The position numbers and the translations under genes were made by a program. The notes under the pieces were generated by a model, which was not told where the DNA came from, made no database searches, and saw only the letters and a list, made by a program, of their open reading frames with translations. From an uncultured Myxococcales bacterium (GTDB lineage: Bacteria > Myxococcota_A > UBA9042): a stretch of DNA of 64,000 nucleotides. Shown piece after piece: positions 1 to 9,423 of this stretch. The stretch lies in contig CAIXGW010000033.1 in assembly GCA_903919145.1 (NCBI GenBank), positions 33,154 through 97,153 of the forward strand, written 5' to 3'. Position 1 is the first letter of the stretch. Every line of letters begins with the position of its first letter.

Positions 1-667
1 TTCGCTGGGCCAGGGCCGCCACCAGCGGATCGTGGGTCACCACCACCAGCGTCGCGCCGCTTTGTTGCTGGGTCTGGCGCAAAAGGTCAAGGATCTGATG
101 GGCGGTCGCGGCGTCCAGGCTGCCGGTGGGCTCGTCACAGACCAGCAGCGGTGGCTGCAGCAGCAAAGCCCTGGCAATCGCCACCCTTTGCCGCTCGCCG
201 CCCGACAGCTGCCCCGGTGGCTGGTCAAAGCGCTCGCCCAACCCCACTTCCTGCAGCAGCTGGCGGGCCCGTCGCTCGATCTCGGCGGCGGCAATCGGCG
301 TGCCAAAGGACGCCGGCAGCATGACGTTGTCGCCCACCGTCAAGTGAGGCAGCAAGTTGAAGGACTGAAAGACAAAGCCAATCTGGCGATTGCGAAAGCG
401 CGCCAGCGCCCGATCCGGCAGCCGGCTCAGCTCCTGGCCAAAGACCTGCAGCGAGCCCTGGTAGCCGCGGTCCAAGGCGCCGATCAGATTGAGCAGGGTC
501 GACTTGCCGGCGCCCGAGCGGCCGACGATCGCCACGTGCTCGCCGCGCTCGATGCACAGGTCCACGCCGTCCAAGGCCTGCACCAGTCTTCCATCGGCGG
601 CAAATTGGCGCTTGAGGCCCTGGGCGGCGATGGCGGCGGTGGCATTCGGCAGGACCTGTTCTCTCAT
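1..667 (-). CDS. ABC transporter ATP-binding protein, LolD/MacB type (partial)
   Basis: ATPase subunit of a LolD/MacB-type ABC transporter, expected to power an inner-membrane permease for lipoprotein release or efflux. The 222 visible codons contain Walker A GRSGAGKST near residues 49-57, the signature QLSGGERQR and Walker B LLVCDEPTGSLD. The C-terminus lies beyond the left window edge, so the gene is cut off by the window and is not shown to be broken. Its ATG overlaps the TGA of the upstream gene (ATGA, 664-667), which indicates translational coupling. No permease is visible; it may follow outside the window. LolD and MacB cannot be told apart from this part alone. Confidence 0.93.
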   Translation of the reverse strand, partial: MREQVLPNATAAIAAQGLKRQFAADGRLVQALDGVDLCIERGEHVAIVGRSGAGKSTLLNLIGALDRGYQGSLQVFGQELSRLPDRALARFRNRQIGFVFQSFNLLPHLTVGDNVMLPASFGTPIAAAEIERRARQLLQEVGLGERFDQPPGQLSGGERQRVAIARALLLQPPLLVCDEPTGSLDAATAHQILDLLRQTQQQSGATLVVVTHDPLVAALAQR

Positions 668-2340
668 AGCGCCCCCGAGGCGCCCTGCACGGGGGCATTG
701 GCAGCGGCCTCTCCGTCTGGGGCAGACGGGCGCAGCCCCAGATGAAGGCTCAGGCGATCCGGGGTCAACTCGACCGACACCGCCACGCTGTCAATGGCGG
801 CAAGCAGCTGGGTGGCGTAGTCGGGCACGCCGCGGCGGCGCAGCGACCGGACCACCCGCGGGGTGTGCAAGAGGCTGCCAGCCCAGTACTTCTTGCCCGC
901 CAGGATCGCTGTCTCTTGCGAGCCCTGGGCCGTCTTGGCCAAGCTGGCGTACTTGCCCTCGCCCACCCGGCGCAGGTCGTCGGCCGAGCCCAGCCCCGAC
1001 ACCATTGCCAAGGCCCGACCGCGGCGCAGCAGCAGCCACGGCGCCCCAGGTCCCGGTACCGCAAAGCCAGTCCAGTCGCCGTAGCTGGCCGATTCCGCGC
1101 GCTCGGCACTGGTGTCAATGGCTTGGCGCAGCCGATCCTGCAGCTCGCGGGCCTGGACGTCGCTGCGCAAACTGACCGCCACCACTGGCCGCAGCGCCGT
1201 GCGCCACCACAGCTTTTCCCAGGCGCGCGGGTCCAGGGGCACGCTGTCAGCCACAGCCAGCAAGGCCAACGCCACCTGGCCATCCCAGGCGCCCAAGGCC
1301 TGGCGGGCGTCCACGCCAGACAAGCTGGGATGCAGCACCTGCAAGGCGTGGCTGGGCAGCGCCGCATCCTGGACCAGCTGCGGCAGGCTTTGCCACAGCG
1401 CCGGATTGAGGCGAAGGGTCGCCAGCAGCGGCGTCTCATCGGGCAACAGTTCGCTGACCGAAAGCGCTGCGGCGTCGCTGATAAAGCCGGAGTGGTAGGC
1501 GGCAACGTCGGCCAGCTTGCCCGGCGCACTGCGCAGGTCTACCTGAGCGCCCAAGCCTTGGGGCCCGAGTTCTACATCGGCGTCCAACCCCTCTATGCGA
1601 TCCAGGATGCCGCCCACCAGCAGGTCCGCCGGGCCCAGGGCCCGGTGCAGCGCGGCTTGGACCTTGGCCGCCGAGGCACTGGTCGCCGCGGCCGCCGCCG
1701 GGCGCCAGTTCCAGCGCAGGTGCAGCACTCCCGGCCGCTCGTCTAGACTGGCCCGACGCGGAGCGGCCAAAAAGGCTTGAAACTCCAGGGCGCTGTCGCC
1801 AGTCGGCGTGCCTTCTTGCGGCAGCCGCAGGACCACCGCCTCTTGGCCTTGCCATAGCTGCAGCCGGTCCGCCGCACCCTCGCGGGCGCCGATCCGCCAC
1901 AGCTGCCCAGCGGCTACCGCCTCCGCGGCGCCCACGCCATAGCCGCGGCGGCGCAGCTGCTCCAGCACGTGGTCGGCGCCGCGCTGCCCGTCGATAGGCA
2001 CGGTCACCCACGCGGCGTCGTGCCACCAGCACGCTGCCAAGCCCGCATCGCTGCGCAGACCTGCTTTGGCGACGGCTGCGGCGGACCGCCAGTCAACCCC
2101 GGTGGCCAGCTGTACCGCATCCCACACACCGCGCAAGCCGGCCACGGATTGCGACAAATGATCAAAGCGCGCAGCCACGTCGCCTGCGGGCTCGCTCCAC
2201 GCCACCATTTCGGCCGACGCGGGCAGCCACGCCGCCGGCTGAAAGGGCGCCAGCGCGGGCGCTGGGCGCCACCACCACAGCGCCGCCACCGTCGCCAGCG
2301 CTGCGAGGCCAGCCATTGCAGCCCAGGAACGCCTGCTCAT
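664..2340 (-). CDS. Hypothetical membrane-anchored periplasmic protein
   Basis: A 558-residue protein I do not recognise with certainty. Residues 6-24 are one hydrophobic segment ending in WWW, read as an uncleaved signal anchor; the rest is a soluble, Ala/Leu/Trp-rich periplasmic region without catalytic motifs. The general look resembles the DUF3352-type proteins of myxobacteria, but that is an impression. The start overlaps the stop of wecB (ATGA at 2337-2340) and the stop overlaps the start of the ABC ATPase, so it is locked into a three-gene coupled unit. A role as periplasmic partner of that ABC transporter is possible but inferred from position only. Confidence 0.8.
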   Translation of the reverse strand: MSRRSWAAMAGLAALATVAALWWWRPAPALAPFQPAAWLPASAEMVAWSEPAGDVAARFDHLSQSVAGLRGVWDAVQLATGVDWRSAAAVAKAGLRSDAGLAACWWHDAAWVTVPIDGQRGADHVLEQLRRRGYGVGAAEAVAAGQLWRIGAREGAADRLQLWQGQEAVVLRLPQEGTPTGDSALEFQAFLAAPRRASLDERPGVLHLRWNWRPAAAAATSASAAKVQAALHRALGPADLLVGGILDRIEGLDADVELGPQGLGAQVDLRSAPGKLADVAAYHSGFISDAAALSVSELLPDETPLLATLRLNPALWQSLPQLVQDAALPSHALQVLHPSLSGVDARQALGAWDGQVALALLAVADSVPLDPRAWEKLWWRTALRPVVAVSLRSDVQARELQDRLRQAIDTSAERAESASYGDWTGFAVPGPGAPWLLLRRGRALAMVSGLGSADDLRRVGEGKYASLAKTAQGSQETAILAGKKYWAGSLLHTPRVVRSLRRRGVPDYATQLLAAIDSVAVSVELTPDRLSLHLGLRPSAPDGEAAANAPVQGASGAL

Positions 2341-3449
2341 GCGACCGACGCCTCCAGCAGGGTGCGGAAGCCACCGGTCACCAGATCGGCAATCCGCTCA
2401 GAGGCCTTGCCGTCCCAGCGGTCAGGCACCAGGCCCCTCTTGCCGCGCCCAGCCAGCACTTCAGCCACCGCCGGCGCCAGCAACGCCGGATCGGTGCCCA
2501 GCAACACATTGCTGCCTTGGGCAATGGTCACCGGCCTCTCGGTGTTGGCGCGCAGGGTCAGGCAGGGCACGCCCAGCGCCGTGGTCTCTTCCTGGATGCC
2601 GCCAGAGTCCGTGGCCACCACTGCGGCTTCCGCCATCATGCCCAAGAACTGCAGGTAACCCATCGGCTCTACCAGCCGCACGCTGCTGGGCACCTGCAGG
2701 CCGGCCTCGGCGATGCGCGCCGCCGTGCGCGGATGCACCGGAAACAGCACCGGCAGCTGAGCGCCAACCTGGCCCAGCGACTGCACCAACCGCGCCAGCT
2801 GAGCCGGCTCGTCGACGTTGGACGGCCGGTGCAAGGTCGCCACCGCGTACTGCTTGGGCTCCAGGCCGAATTCGCGCCACGGCTGCAGGCTGACCGCCCG
2901 CTGCTGGTGGGTCCGCAGGCTGTCGATCATGCAGTTGCCCACAAAGTGGATGCGCCACGGCTCAAAGCCCTCGGCCGCCAGGTTCTCATCGGCGTCGGGG
3001 CTCGGCGTCAGCAACAGGTCTGAAGCGTGATCGGTCAAGATGCGGTTGATCTCTTCTGGCATGGCCCAATCGCGCGAGCGCAGCCCGGCCTCAATGTGGC
3101 CCACGGCGATGCCCAGCTTGGAGGCCACCAGGGCGCAGGCGATGGTCGAGTTGACGTCGCCGGCCACGAGCACCAGGTCCGGCCGCCAGGTCAGGCACTC
3201 CTGCTCAAACAACACCATGATCTTGGCGGTCTGCTCGGCGTGGCTGCCCGAGCCCACGCCCAAGAATGCGTCTGGCCGCGGCATGCCCAAGTCGTCAAAG
3301 AAGATCGTCGACATCTTGGCGTCGTAGTGCTGGCCCGTGTGCACCAGCCGCACGTCCACGCCGCGCCGCTGCAGCGCCAGATAAACCGGCGCCACCTTCA
3401 TGAAATTGGGCCGGGCGCCCACCACGCAGCTCACTCGCTTGGCAATCAT
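2337..3449 (-). CDS. wecB: UDP-N-acetylglucosamine 2-epimerase (non-hydrolysing)
   Basis: Interconverts UDP-GlcNAc and UDP-ManNAc in the cytoplasm, supplying ManNAc-type sugars for surface polysaccharide. At 370 residues it has the usual family length. Family blocks are visible in order: GARPNFMK near the N-terminus, HTGQHYD, VAGDVNST, HIEAGLRS, PEEINRILTDH, TLHRPSN, DSGGIQEE and RANTERP. The ATG at 3449 is preceded by GAGGAGCG. Its stop overlaps the next gene by 4 bp. It lies 31 bp after the rRNA pseudouridine synthase in what looks like one operon from lnt onward; no polysaccharide cluster is next to it. Confidence 0.95.
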   Translation of the reverse strand: MIAKRVSCVVGARPNFMKVAPVYLALQRRGVDVRLVHTGQHYDAKMSTIFFDDLGMPRPDAFLGVGSGSHAEQTAKIMVLFEQECLTWRPDLVLVAGDVNSTIACALVASKLGIAVGHIEAGLRSRDWAMPEEINRILTDHASDLLLTPSPDADENLAAEGFEPWRIHFVGNCMIDSLRTHQQRAVSLQPWREFGLEPKQYAVATLHRPSNVDEPAQLARLVQSLGQVGAQLPVLFPVHPRTAARIAEAGLQVPSSVRLVEPMGYLQFLGMMAEAAVVATDSGGIQEETTALGVPCLTLRANTERPVTIAQGSNVLLGTDPALLAPAVAEVLAGRGKRGLVPDRWDGKASERIADLVTGGFRTLLEASVA

Positions 3450-3480
3450 CAGTGGCGCTCCTCGCTATAGGGGAAATCGA

Positions 3481-4635
3481 TTATCGAGCTTTGGCTGGCC
3501 CAGCCCCGGGCCGCCCGCTTGGCCGGCCGCCTGACCTACCGCCGCGCGAACCTGCTGGCGCCGCTGGACGACCGCCGGCTGCTCCACCCGCGGGGGGCGC
3601 ACTGGGGGCTCGCCGCGTTCGGCTCTTCTTGGCCGGCGGCAATTCATCGGTCCGCACCTTGGGCGGCTGATAGCGCTTGCTGCGGTCGGCCTCAGGCGGA
3701 GGCGCGCCGGTCGCAATTTTTGGCTTGCCAGGTGCGGCTTTGCGCGGGCGCTCTACGACCACCGGCTCGCCTCGACCTTCGCCGCGGCGCGGGGTTGTTC
3801 TCTCGGGCGCCGGGCCGGTCGACAGCCCCACGGGCCGCTCGGGCTTGCGCCGCGGGTCCGGCGGAAGGTCAAAGGACCCCACGTGGCCGCGGGTCATCAG
3901 CTGGTCGACCGCCACTTCGTCGAGCACGCGGTACTCGCCCTGCTTGCAGTCCATCACCGTCACGCCGGCAAACGACACGCGGCGCAGGCGCACCACCGGA
4001 TGGCCAACCCGCTCGAGCAAGCGCCGCACCTCGCGGTTGCGGCCCTCGATCAAGGTCAGGCGCAGCCAGGCGTTGTTGTCGGTCTGCTTGACGATCTCGA
4101 CCTGCTCGGCCCGGGCCGGGCCGTCTTCGAGCCGCACGCCCATCCGCAGCTTGGCCAGCGTCTCTTCGCTGGGGATCCCGCGCACTCGCGCCTCATACAC
4201 CCGCTGGATGTTGTAGCGCGCGTGCCCCAGCCGTTCAGCCAGGTCGCCGTCATTGGTAAACAGCAGCACGCCTTCGGTATTGAAGTCCAGACGCCCGATC
4301 GAGCGCAGCGCCAACCCCTTGGGCATGAGGTGGTAGACCAGCGGCCGGCCCTCAGGGTCACTGGCCGCGCTGAGAAAGCCCACCGGCTTGTTCAGCACCA
4401 TGACCAGCCGCTGATCGGGCATCTTGAGGCGCTCGCCATCCATGCGGATTTCGTCGACCAGCGGGTCCACTCGCACGCCCAATTCGGTCACGGTCTTGCC
4501 GTTGACGTCAATCCGCCCCTGGGTGATCAGCTCTTCGGCCGACCGGCGCGAACCGACTCCGCAGCGAGAGAGTACTTTCTGCAACCGTTCTCCACTCTTG
4601 GCGGCGGTCGGCTTGTTTGGCTTGTGCCGGGTCAT
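3481..4635 (-). CDS. rluB: rRNA pseudouridine synthase, RsuA/RluB family, with long basic tail
   Basis: Isomerises a uridine in rRNA, most likely 23S as for RluB. An N-terminal S4 RNA-binding domain (GERLQKVLSRCGVGSRR, then a GRIDVNGK stretch) is followed by the synthase domain with the family catalytic motif GRLDFNTEGVLL, whose Asp is the nucleophile. The last 110 or so residues are a low-complexity Pro/Arg/Lys/Gly tail, common in RluB proteins. I chose the ATG at 4635 (384 residues) over an upstream in-frame ATG because AAAGGAGCG precedes it and it overlaps the lnt stop (ATGA, 4632-4635). RsuA, RluE and RluF are less likely given the tail. Confidence 0.9.
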   Translation of the reverse strand: MTRHKPNKPTAAKSGERLQKVLSRCGVGSRRSAEELITQGRIDVNGKTVTELGVRVDPLVDEIRMDGERLKMPDQRLVMVLNKPVGFLSAASDPEGRPLVYHLMPKGLALRSIGRLDFNTEGVLLFTNDGDLAERLGHARYNIQRVYEARVRGIPSEETLAKLRMGVRLEDGPARAEQVEIVKQTDNNAWLRLTLIEGRNREVRRLLERVGHPVVRLRRVSFAGVTVMDCKQGEYRVLDEVAVDQLMTRGHVGSFDLPPDPRRKPERPVGLSTGPAPERTTPRRGEGRGEPVVVERPRKAAPGKPKIATGAPPPEADRSKRYQPPKVRTDELPPAKKSRTRRAPSAPPAGGAAGGRPAAPAGSRGGRSGGRPSGRPGAGPAKAR

Positions 4636-6317
4636 GTCGCTCCTTTGCCCGAGGGCTGCGTATTGGGCCACGCTGCAGCCCGCTTGTCTACAAGCAAAGT
4701 TCTGATCAACCACCCCAGGACCCAAGCCGTCAACAACCACAGCGGCAGGTCACCCCAGCGGCGATAGGGGCTGTCCGCCTCCACCAGCGGCACATCGGCC
4801 CGCAACACCGCCGACTGGAACACCGGAGTCTCGCCGCGAATCACGCCGTCGGCGCCGACCCACGCTGAGATGCCCGTCACCGTCGCGCGCAGCATCGGCC
4901 GGCGCAGCTCGACCGCCCGCGCCGACTGCACCATGAGATGCAGCTCTGGAGCCCGCTCAGCGCCAAACCACAGGTCATTGGTCAGGTTGACCAGCACTTG
5001 CGCCCCCGGCACCGCCTCGCCGCGCAAAAACCCGGCGAACAGCGCCTCATAGCAGATGTTGACCAGCACGGTGGCCCCACCAATGCCGACTAGGCCAGAG
5101 GTGGTGCCGCCGTCAAAGTCAGAGATCCCCGCAATGGCGCCCTTGATCTGCGGAAACATGTCTGAGCCGGGCAGGTACTCGCCAAAGGGCAGCAGGATTT
5201 GCTTGTCATAGGTCCATTTGGGCTGGCCGTCTTGCATGAGCACACTGCCGTTGCGGGCCGGCTGGCGCCACTGCAGGTCCACCCGCCGCAGCGTGCCCAG
5301 CAGCAGCGGCACCCCAAGGTCTTTGGACAGCTGCCACACCCGCGCCTTGGCCGCCAGCTGCGCCGCCCCTGCCCGAGTGGCCACTTTGGCGGCCTGCGGA
5401 CCCACGTCATCTGGGCCCCACTGGAACGGAAACGCTCCCTCTGCCCACACGACCGCATCCACGCCCTGCCCCACGGCCGAGGCTTTGGCCGCACGCGTCA
5501 GATCCTCCAGGCGCTGCAGCATGCCTAGCCGAACAGCCGTCTCGCTGGAGCGCTTTTCGACCAGCGTGGCGTTGTGCTGCACCGCCAAGGCCGTCCACAG
5601 CTGCCCAGACTTCGCCGCTTCTTCTTGCTGCGCGCCCAGTTGCCTCAGCCTCACCTCGCCATAGCCGGCCCACGATCCCAGCAGCACCACCAGCGCCACC
5701 GCCGCGCGCCGCCTCTGACCGCGGCCTACCAGCAGCACGGCCAGCAGCCAGCTGACCGCTACCGCAGCCGCGCTGACGCCGATCACCCCAAACACGTCGG
5801 CCAGCTGGATCCACTGCGGAGCGCGATAGAACGCATTGCCCAGATACCAGCGAAACATCCACGGTAGCGCAAACTCGACCACCGCAAACAAAGCCGCCAA
5901 TTGCAGCGCGCGCCGCCCCGGACCCACTGCCAAGCGCTGCGTAGCCGCCACCGCCGCAGCAAACAAGCCTTGGTGCAGCCCCATGGCCAGCGCGTGCACG
6001 GCCACAATCGACCAGCCGATCGGCGCCGGCAGCCCGCTCATCTCGCGCATGGTGTAGGCCAAGAAAGCAAACACCCCCGCGTGCAGCACCACGCCCGCCA
6101 GCCAGCCGGTCAGCAGTGCCGCCCGCCAGCCTGGCCGGGCCCACTGGATCCACGCCAACAGCGGCACATACATCAGCCACGCCAGCGGCCACCAGCCCGG
6201 CTCCGGATAGACCAGCCAACCCATGGCGCCGCCCACCAGCCCCGCCAAAAGGCCGATGGCCAGCGACCGCCGCTGCGACTTGCGCGCCTCTGCCTGTTCG
6301 TGGTAGCCCTGACTCAT
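4632..6317 (-). CDS. lnt: Apolipoprotein N-acyltransferase
   Basis: Adds the third acyl chain to the N-terminal Cys of lipoproteins at the periplasmic face of the inner membrane, the last step of lipoprotein maturation. From the ATG at 6317 it has 561 residues: a hydrophobic N-terminal half with about eight membrane segments, then a nitrilase-type domain. Likely catalytic residues are Glu in WAEGAFPF, Lys in YDKQILLP and Cys in VNICYEALF, matching the Glu-Lys-Cys triad of the family. A final membrane helix precedes the C-terminus. AGGAAG lies 9 nt upstream of the chosen start, inside the coding region of the divergent regulator. The window encodes several lipoproteins that would be its substrates. 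Confidence 0.93.
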   Translation of the reverse strand: MSQGYHEQAEARKSQRRSLAIGLLAGLVGGAMGWLVYPEPGWWPLAWLMYVPLLAWIQWARPGWRAALLTGWLAGVVLHAGVFAFLAYTMREMSGLPAPIGWSIVAVHALAMGLHQGLFAAAVAATQRLAVGPGRRALQLAALFAVVEFALPWMFRWYLGNAFYRAPQWIQLADVFGVIGVSAAAVAVSWLLAVLLVGRGQRRRAAVALVVLLGSWAGYGEVRLRQLGAQQEEAAKSGQLWTALAVQHNATLVEKRSSETAVRLGMLQRLEDLTRAAKASAVGQGVDAVVWAEGAFPFQWGPDDVGPQAAKVATRAGAAQLAAKARVWQLSKDLGVPLLLGTLRRVDLQWRQPARNGSVLMQDGQPKWTYDKQILLPFGEYLPGSDMFPQIKGAIAGISDFDGGTTSGLVGIGGATVLVNICYEALFAGFLRGEAVPGAQVLVNLTNDLWFGAERAPELHLMVQSARAVELRRPMLRATVTGISAWVGADGVIRGETPVFQSAVLRADVPLVEADSPYRRWGDLPLWLLTAWVLGWLIRTLLVDKRAAAWPNTQPSGKGAT

Positions 6318-6969
6318 GCAGCGCATCTTCCTGTTCACTGAACTTGGCGAACGTTCTCCGGCCAAAGCCGCTCTACAGACGATGGACCTGCAGCTGTACC
6401 TGCGCCCCTTGCGCGGCACCTACCTAGACTGCCCGATCGCCCTGCCCCCCGACCTACTGGTCATTGAACCGGCGCCGCTCAAGCCCATCGAAGGCCTGGC
6501 CCCAGCCATCGCCAACCACCCGGTGGTGGCCCGATCGCCCTGGCTGCTGGTCCTGGACCCTCAACAGCTGCACCTCGCCGCGCAACTGCCCTGTGCGGAT
6601 TTTGTGGTGCGCGGCTTTGAGTCCGCCGAATTGACCGCCAGAGCTCAGCGATTATTGCACACCAGGCCCAAGCGCGAAGCCTTGCTCCGCTCGGCTCAGG
6701 TCACCTTGGACCTCGCCGCCCGCCTCGCCCGCCTCAATGACCAGACTTTGCCGCTGACCCCTCAGGAATTCGCCTTGCTTCGCTACCTCTTGCAGCACCC
6801 CGGCCGGCCGCTCAGCCGCGACCAGCTACTGGACGCCGCCTGGGGCCCCGCCTACACCGGAACGGCCCGCACGGTTGACATCCACATCCGCCGCTTGCGC
6901 GTCCACTTGGGGCCGTCGGCCCACCACTTGCAGACCTTGCGCAACCTGGGCTACCGCTGGGTGCCGTGA
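6316..6969 (+). CDS. Atypical OmpR/PhoB-family response regulator with degenerate receiver
   Basis: DNA-binding transcription regulator of 217 residues. Residues 125-217 form an OmpR/PhoB winged helix (LTPQEFALLRYLLQHPGRPL, then RTVDIHIRRLRVHLG and NLGYRWVP). The N-terminal part has the length and strand pattern of a receiver but not its active site: the acidic pair after strand 1 is absent, the phospho-acceptor position reads DLLVIEP with Glu51 in place of Asp, and the conserved Lys is Arg99. Phosphorylation-independent activity is therefore likely (inference). No histidine kinase is adjacent. The ATG overlaps the lnt ATG head-to-head and has no clear ribosome binding site; an internal ATG at 6382 is the alternative start. 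Confidence 0.85.
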   Translation: MQRIFLFTELGERSPAKAALQTMDLQLYLRPLRGTYLDCPIALPPDLLVIEPAPLKPIEGLAPAIANHPVVARSPWLLVLDPQQLHLAAQLPCADFVVRGFESAELTARAQRLLHTRPKREALLRSAQVTLDLAARLARLNDQTLPLTPQEFALLRYLLQHPGRPLSRDQLLDAAWGPAYTGTARTVDIHIRRLRVHLGPSAHHLQTLRNLGYRWVP

Positions 6970-7139
6970 TCGCGCCCGCCCCGCCGCGACCCAGCTGCTG
7001 GCCGGCCTCCAAAAGGCCGAGCCCGAGCTAGCGTTTGCCAGCCCGGGCCCCACCATACAATCAGCACGTTGCGAGACCCTCAGCGCGTTCGCGACAGCTC
7101 TCTGGGGCACCCTTCTCTGAAGAATGGCGCCTCTAGAAC

Positions 7140-7490
7140 CTACACAAACTCGATGATCGCCATTTCCGCTGCGTCGCCCACCCGGTGACCGGTCTTGAGC
7201 GTGCGGGTATAGCCACCCGGGCGGGTCTTGAAGCGCGGACCCAGCTCGGTAAACACCTTGGCCACCAAGCCGTTGTCGCGCAGCTTGGCAAAGGCCAACC
7301 GGCGGTGCGGAATGGTGTCTTCCTTGCCCAAGGTCACAATCGGCTCGATCCACATCCGCAGCTCTTTGGCCTTGGCAATGGTGGTAACGATCCGACCGTG
7401 CTCAATCAGCGACTTGCACAGGTTCAACAACATGGCGCGGCGGTGCGACGTTTCGCGGCTCAGCTTGTTGCCGCTTTTGAGATGGCGCAT
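7140..7490 (-). CDS. rplQ: 50S ribosomal protein bL17
   Basis: Large-subunit protein near the exit-tunnel region. The 116 residues match bL17 throughout: [20 protein letters not shown] at the start, then [18 protein letters not shown] and a [17 protein letters not shown] block near the end. GAGGAAG precedes the ATG. It is the last gene of the ribosomal supercluster, 87 bp after rpoA as in the classical alpha operon, and faces the plus-strand regulator across 170 bp without a clear T-tract terminator. Confidence 0.97.
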   Translation of the reverse strand: MRHLKSGNKLSRETSHRRAMLLNLCKSLIEHGRIVTTIAKAKELRMWIEPIVTLGKEDTIPHRRLAFAKLRDNGLVAKVFTELGPRFKTRPGGYTRTLKTGHRVGDAAEMAIIEFV

Positions 7491-7577
7491 GACTTCCTCA
7501 TCTGGGGACTGCCGCTGGCTCTGTGGGCTGTGCGTGCGTCCGGTATCTGCCTGGGGCGATTAAAGAATGCTACTCGG

Positions 7578-8672
7578 TTAGCTGGCCGGCGGCGGCGGCG
7601 GACGGTCGGGATCAAATCCCTCAACCCGCATGCCCAGGCCCAACCCCATCTGGTCCAAGATGTCCTTGATCTCTTTGAGCGACTTGCGTCCAAAGTTCTT
7701 GGTCTTGAGCATCTCGGGCTCGCTGCGCTGCACTAACTCGCCCACAAAGCGAATGTTGGCGTTCTGCAGGCAGTTGGCCGAGCGCACCGATAGCTCAAGC
7801 GAATCGATGGTCTTCCACAGATTCTCATTGAGCGGCGCGGTGGCCTGGACGCCGGGCTCGCCATCCTCAAAGTCCATGTCGTCGTCGTCGTCAAAGCTGA
7901 CGAACACGCGCATCTGATCGCGCACGATCTTGGCCGCCACCGACACGGCCGTCTCCGGATCCATGGCGCCGTTGGTCCAAATCTCAAGGGTCAGCTTGTC
8001 ATAGTCGGTGCGGTTTTCCACACGGGCATTGGTCACGCGGAAGTTGACGCGGCGCACCGGCGCAAAGATGGCGTCAATCGGCAGCAAGTCCACCGGGGCG
8101 TCTTCGGCGCTGTCGCGGCTGGCGGGGACGTAGCCCATGCCTTCCTTGACCGTCAGTTCCATTTCGACCCGGCCACCCGGCTCCAGCGTCATCAGGTGCA
8201 GCTCAGGATTGAGCACCGTGATGTGCGCGGGCAGCTGAAGGGCCGCGGCGGTGACCTTGAGGGGCACCGAACCCGCAGGAGCCTCGGCAATCAACTGCAC
8301 AAGCTCCGGCCCTTCGCCGTCCATGCGCAAGTTGACTTCCTTGAGGTTCAGCACGATTTCCGCCACGTCTTCGACGACGTCGGGCAGCGCCTGAAACTCA
8401 TGAAGGGCCGACTGCATCTGCTCGACCATCCGGCGCTGGGTCTTGCCCTTGCCGTTGTCGTCTTCGCGCACCACGCGACCCAAGGCCGCCATTCGCACGC
8501 CGGTGATCGCCGCACCGCGAATGCTCGCCAGCAGCACGCGCCGCAGGCTGTTGCCCAGGGTCTGGCCGTAGCCGCGCTCCAGGGGCTCCACCACGAACTT
8601 GCCGTAGGTGTCGCTGAGCTCTACCACTTCCAGGGGCCGGGGCCGGATCAAGTTTTTCCAGTTCCGCTGCAT
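7578..8672 (-). CDS. rpoA: DNA-directed RNA polymerase subunit alpha, with an N-terminal domain insertion
   Basis: Alpha subunit that nucleates RNA polymerase assembly and contacts activators and UP elements through its C-terminal domain. The NTD shows [16 protein letters not shown]; the CTD shows [20 protein letters not shown] with the Arg equivalent to E. coli R265, and [10 protein letters not shown]. At 364 residues it is about 30 longer than usual. The extra length is mainly an insertion of about 25 mostly charged residues (roughly 62-86, including [15 protein letters not shown]) between the strand AITGVRM and the family motif ALHEF, plus an acidic linker [11 protein letters not shown] before the CTD. 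GAGGAGG precedes the ATG. Confidence 0.97.
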   Translation of the reverse strand: MQRNWKNLIRPRPLEVVELSDTYGKFVVEPLERGYGQTLGNSLRRVLLASIRGAAITGVRMAALGRVVREDDNGKGKTQRRMVEQMQSALHEFQALPDVVEDVAEIVLNLKEVNLRMDGEGPELVQLIAEAPAGSVPLKVTAAALQLPAHITVLNPELHLMTLEPGGRVEMELTVKEGMGYVPASRDSAEDAPVDLLPIDAIFAPVRRVNFRVTNARVENRTDYDKLTLEIWTNGAMDPETAVSVAAKIVRDQMRVFVSFDDDDDMDFEDGEPGVQATAPLNENLWKTIDSLELSVRSANCLQNANIRFVGELVQRSEPEMLKTKNFGRKSLKEIKDILDQMGLGLGMRVEGFDPDRPPPPPAS

Positions 8673-8793
8673 AGAACCTCCTCACACTGTGACGGCCCGC
8701 GCTGCGCGCAGCTTGCGAACCTTCGAGTGGGCGTGCGCCCGCATGGCTCGGATCGGCTGGCGTCTCGCAAGACGGCACAGCCCTCCAATCGGA

Positions 8794-9423
8794 CTACTTG
8801 GAGTAGAGCTCGACGATGAGGCGTTCCTCGATCGGCATGGTGACGTCTGCGCGGGTCGGCAGGGTCATGACCTTGCCGCTCAGGGCCTTGCGGTCCAAAG
8901 TCAGCCACGCGGGCACGCCACGCCGGTCTACGGCCTCCACGGACTCCACAATCCGCGAAATCTCCTTGGAGGCGTCGCGAACCTTGATCTCGTCGCCAGC
9001 GCGGACCTGCAGAGAGGGGATGTCGCAGGACTTGCCGTTGACCAGCAAGTGGCCATGGCGAACCAGCAAACGGGCTTCGGCGCGGCTGGCAGCCAGGCCA
9101 AGGCGGTAAGCTGTGTTGTCCAGGCGGCGCTCGAGGAAGCTCAGCAGGTTCTCGCCGGTGACGCCTTCCTTGCGGGCGGCCATCTCATAGTAGCCCCGGA
9201 ACTGCTTCTCGATGATCCCGTAAATGCGCTTGACCTTCTGCTTCTCGCGCAGCTGGCGGCCAAACTCGGAGACCTTGCCCTTGCGCGCCAAGCCGTGCTG
9301 ACCAGGAATGGTGTTGCGGCGCTCAACGGCGCACTTCTCGGTGTAGCAGCGCTCGCCCTTGAGGAAGAGCTTCAGCCCTTCGCGGCGGCACAGACGGCAT
9401 ACGGGACCAATGTAGCGAGCCAT
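8794..9423 (-). CDS. rpsD: 30S ribosomal protein uS4 (zinc-binding form)
   Basis: Primary 16S rRNA-binding protein and, in many bacteria, autoregulator of the alpha operon. The 209 residues begin [16 protein letters not shown], and Cys9, Cys12, Cys26 and Cys31 form the zinc-binding set of the C+ type. The S4 domain follows ([19 protein letters not shown]), and the C-terminus ends [10 protein letters not shown] as expected. GGAGAG precedes the ATG. It sits 365 bp after rpsK, far wider than in typical alpha operons; no autoregulatory pseudoknot could be identified by eye. Confidence 0.97.
   Translation of the reverse strand: MARYIGPVCRLCRREGLKLFLKGERCYTEKCAVERRNTIPGQHGLARKGKVSEFGRQLREKQKVKRIYGIIEKQFRGYYEMAARKEGVTGENLLSFLERRLDNTAYRLGLAASRAEARLLVRHGHLLVNGKSCDIPSLQVRAGDEIKVRDASKEISRIVESVEAVDRRGVPAWLTLDRKALSGKVMTLPTRADVTMPIEERLIVELYSK

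Noticed and set aside
6970..7139. Intrinsic terminator between the convergent regulator and rplQ genes
   Set aside because: Only short imperfect stems (such as GGCC-TCCAAAA-GGCC) and no T-tract on either strand.
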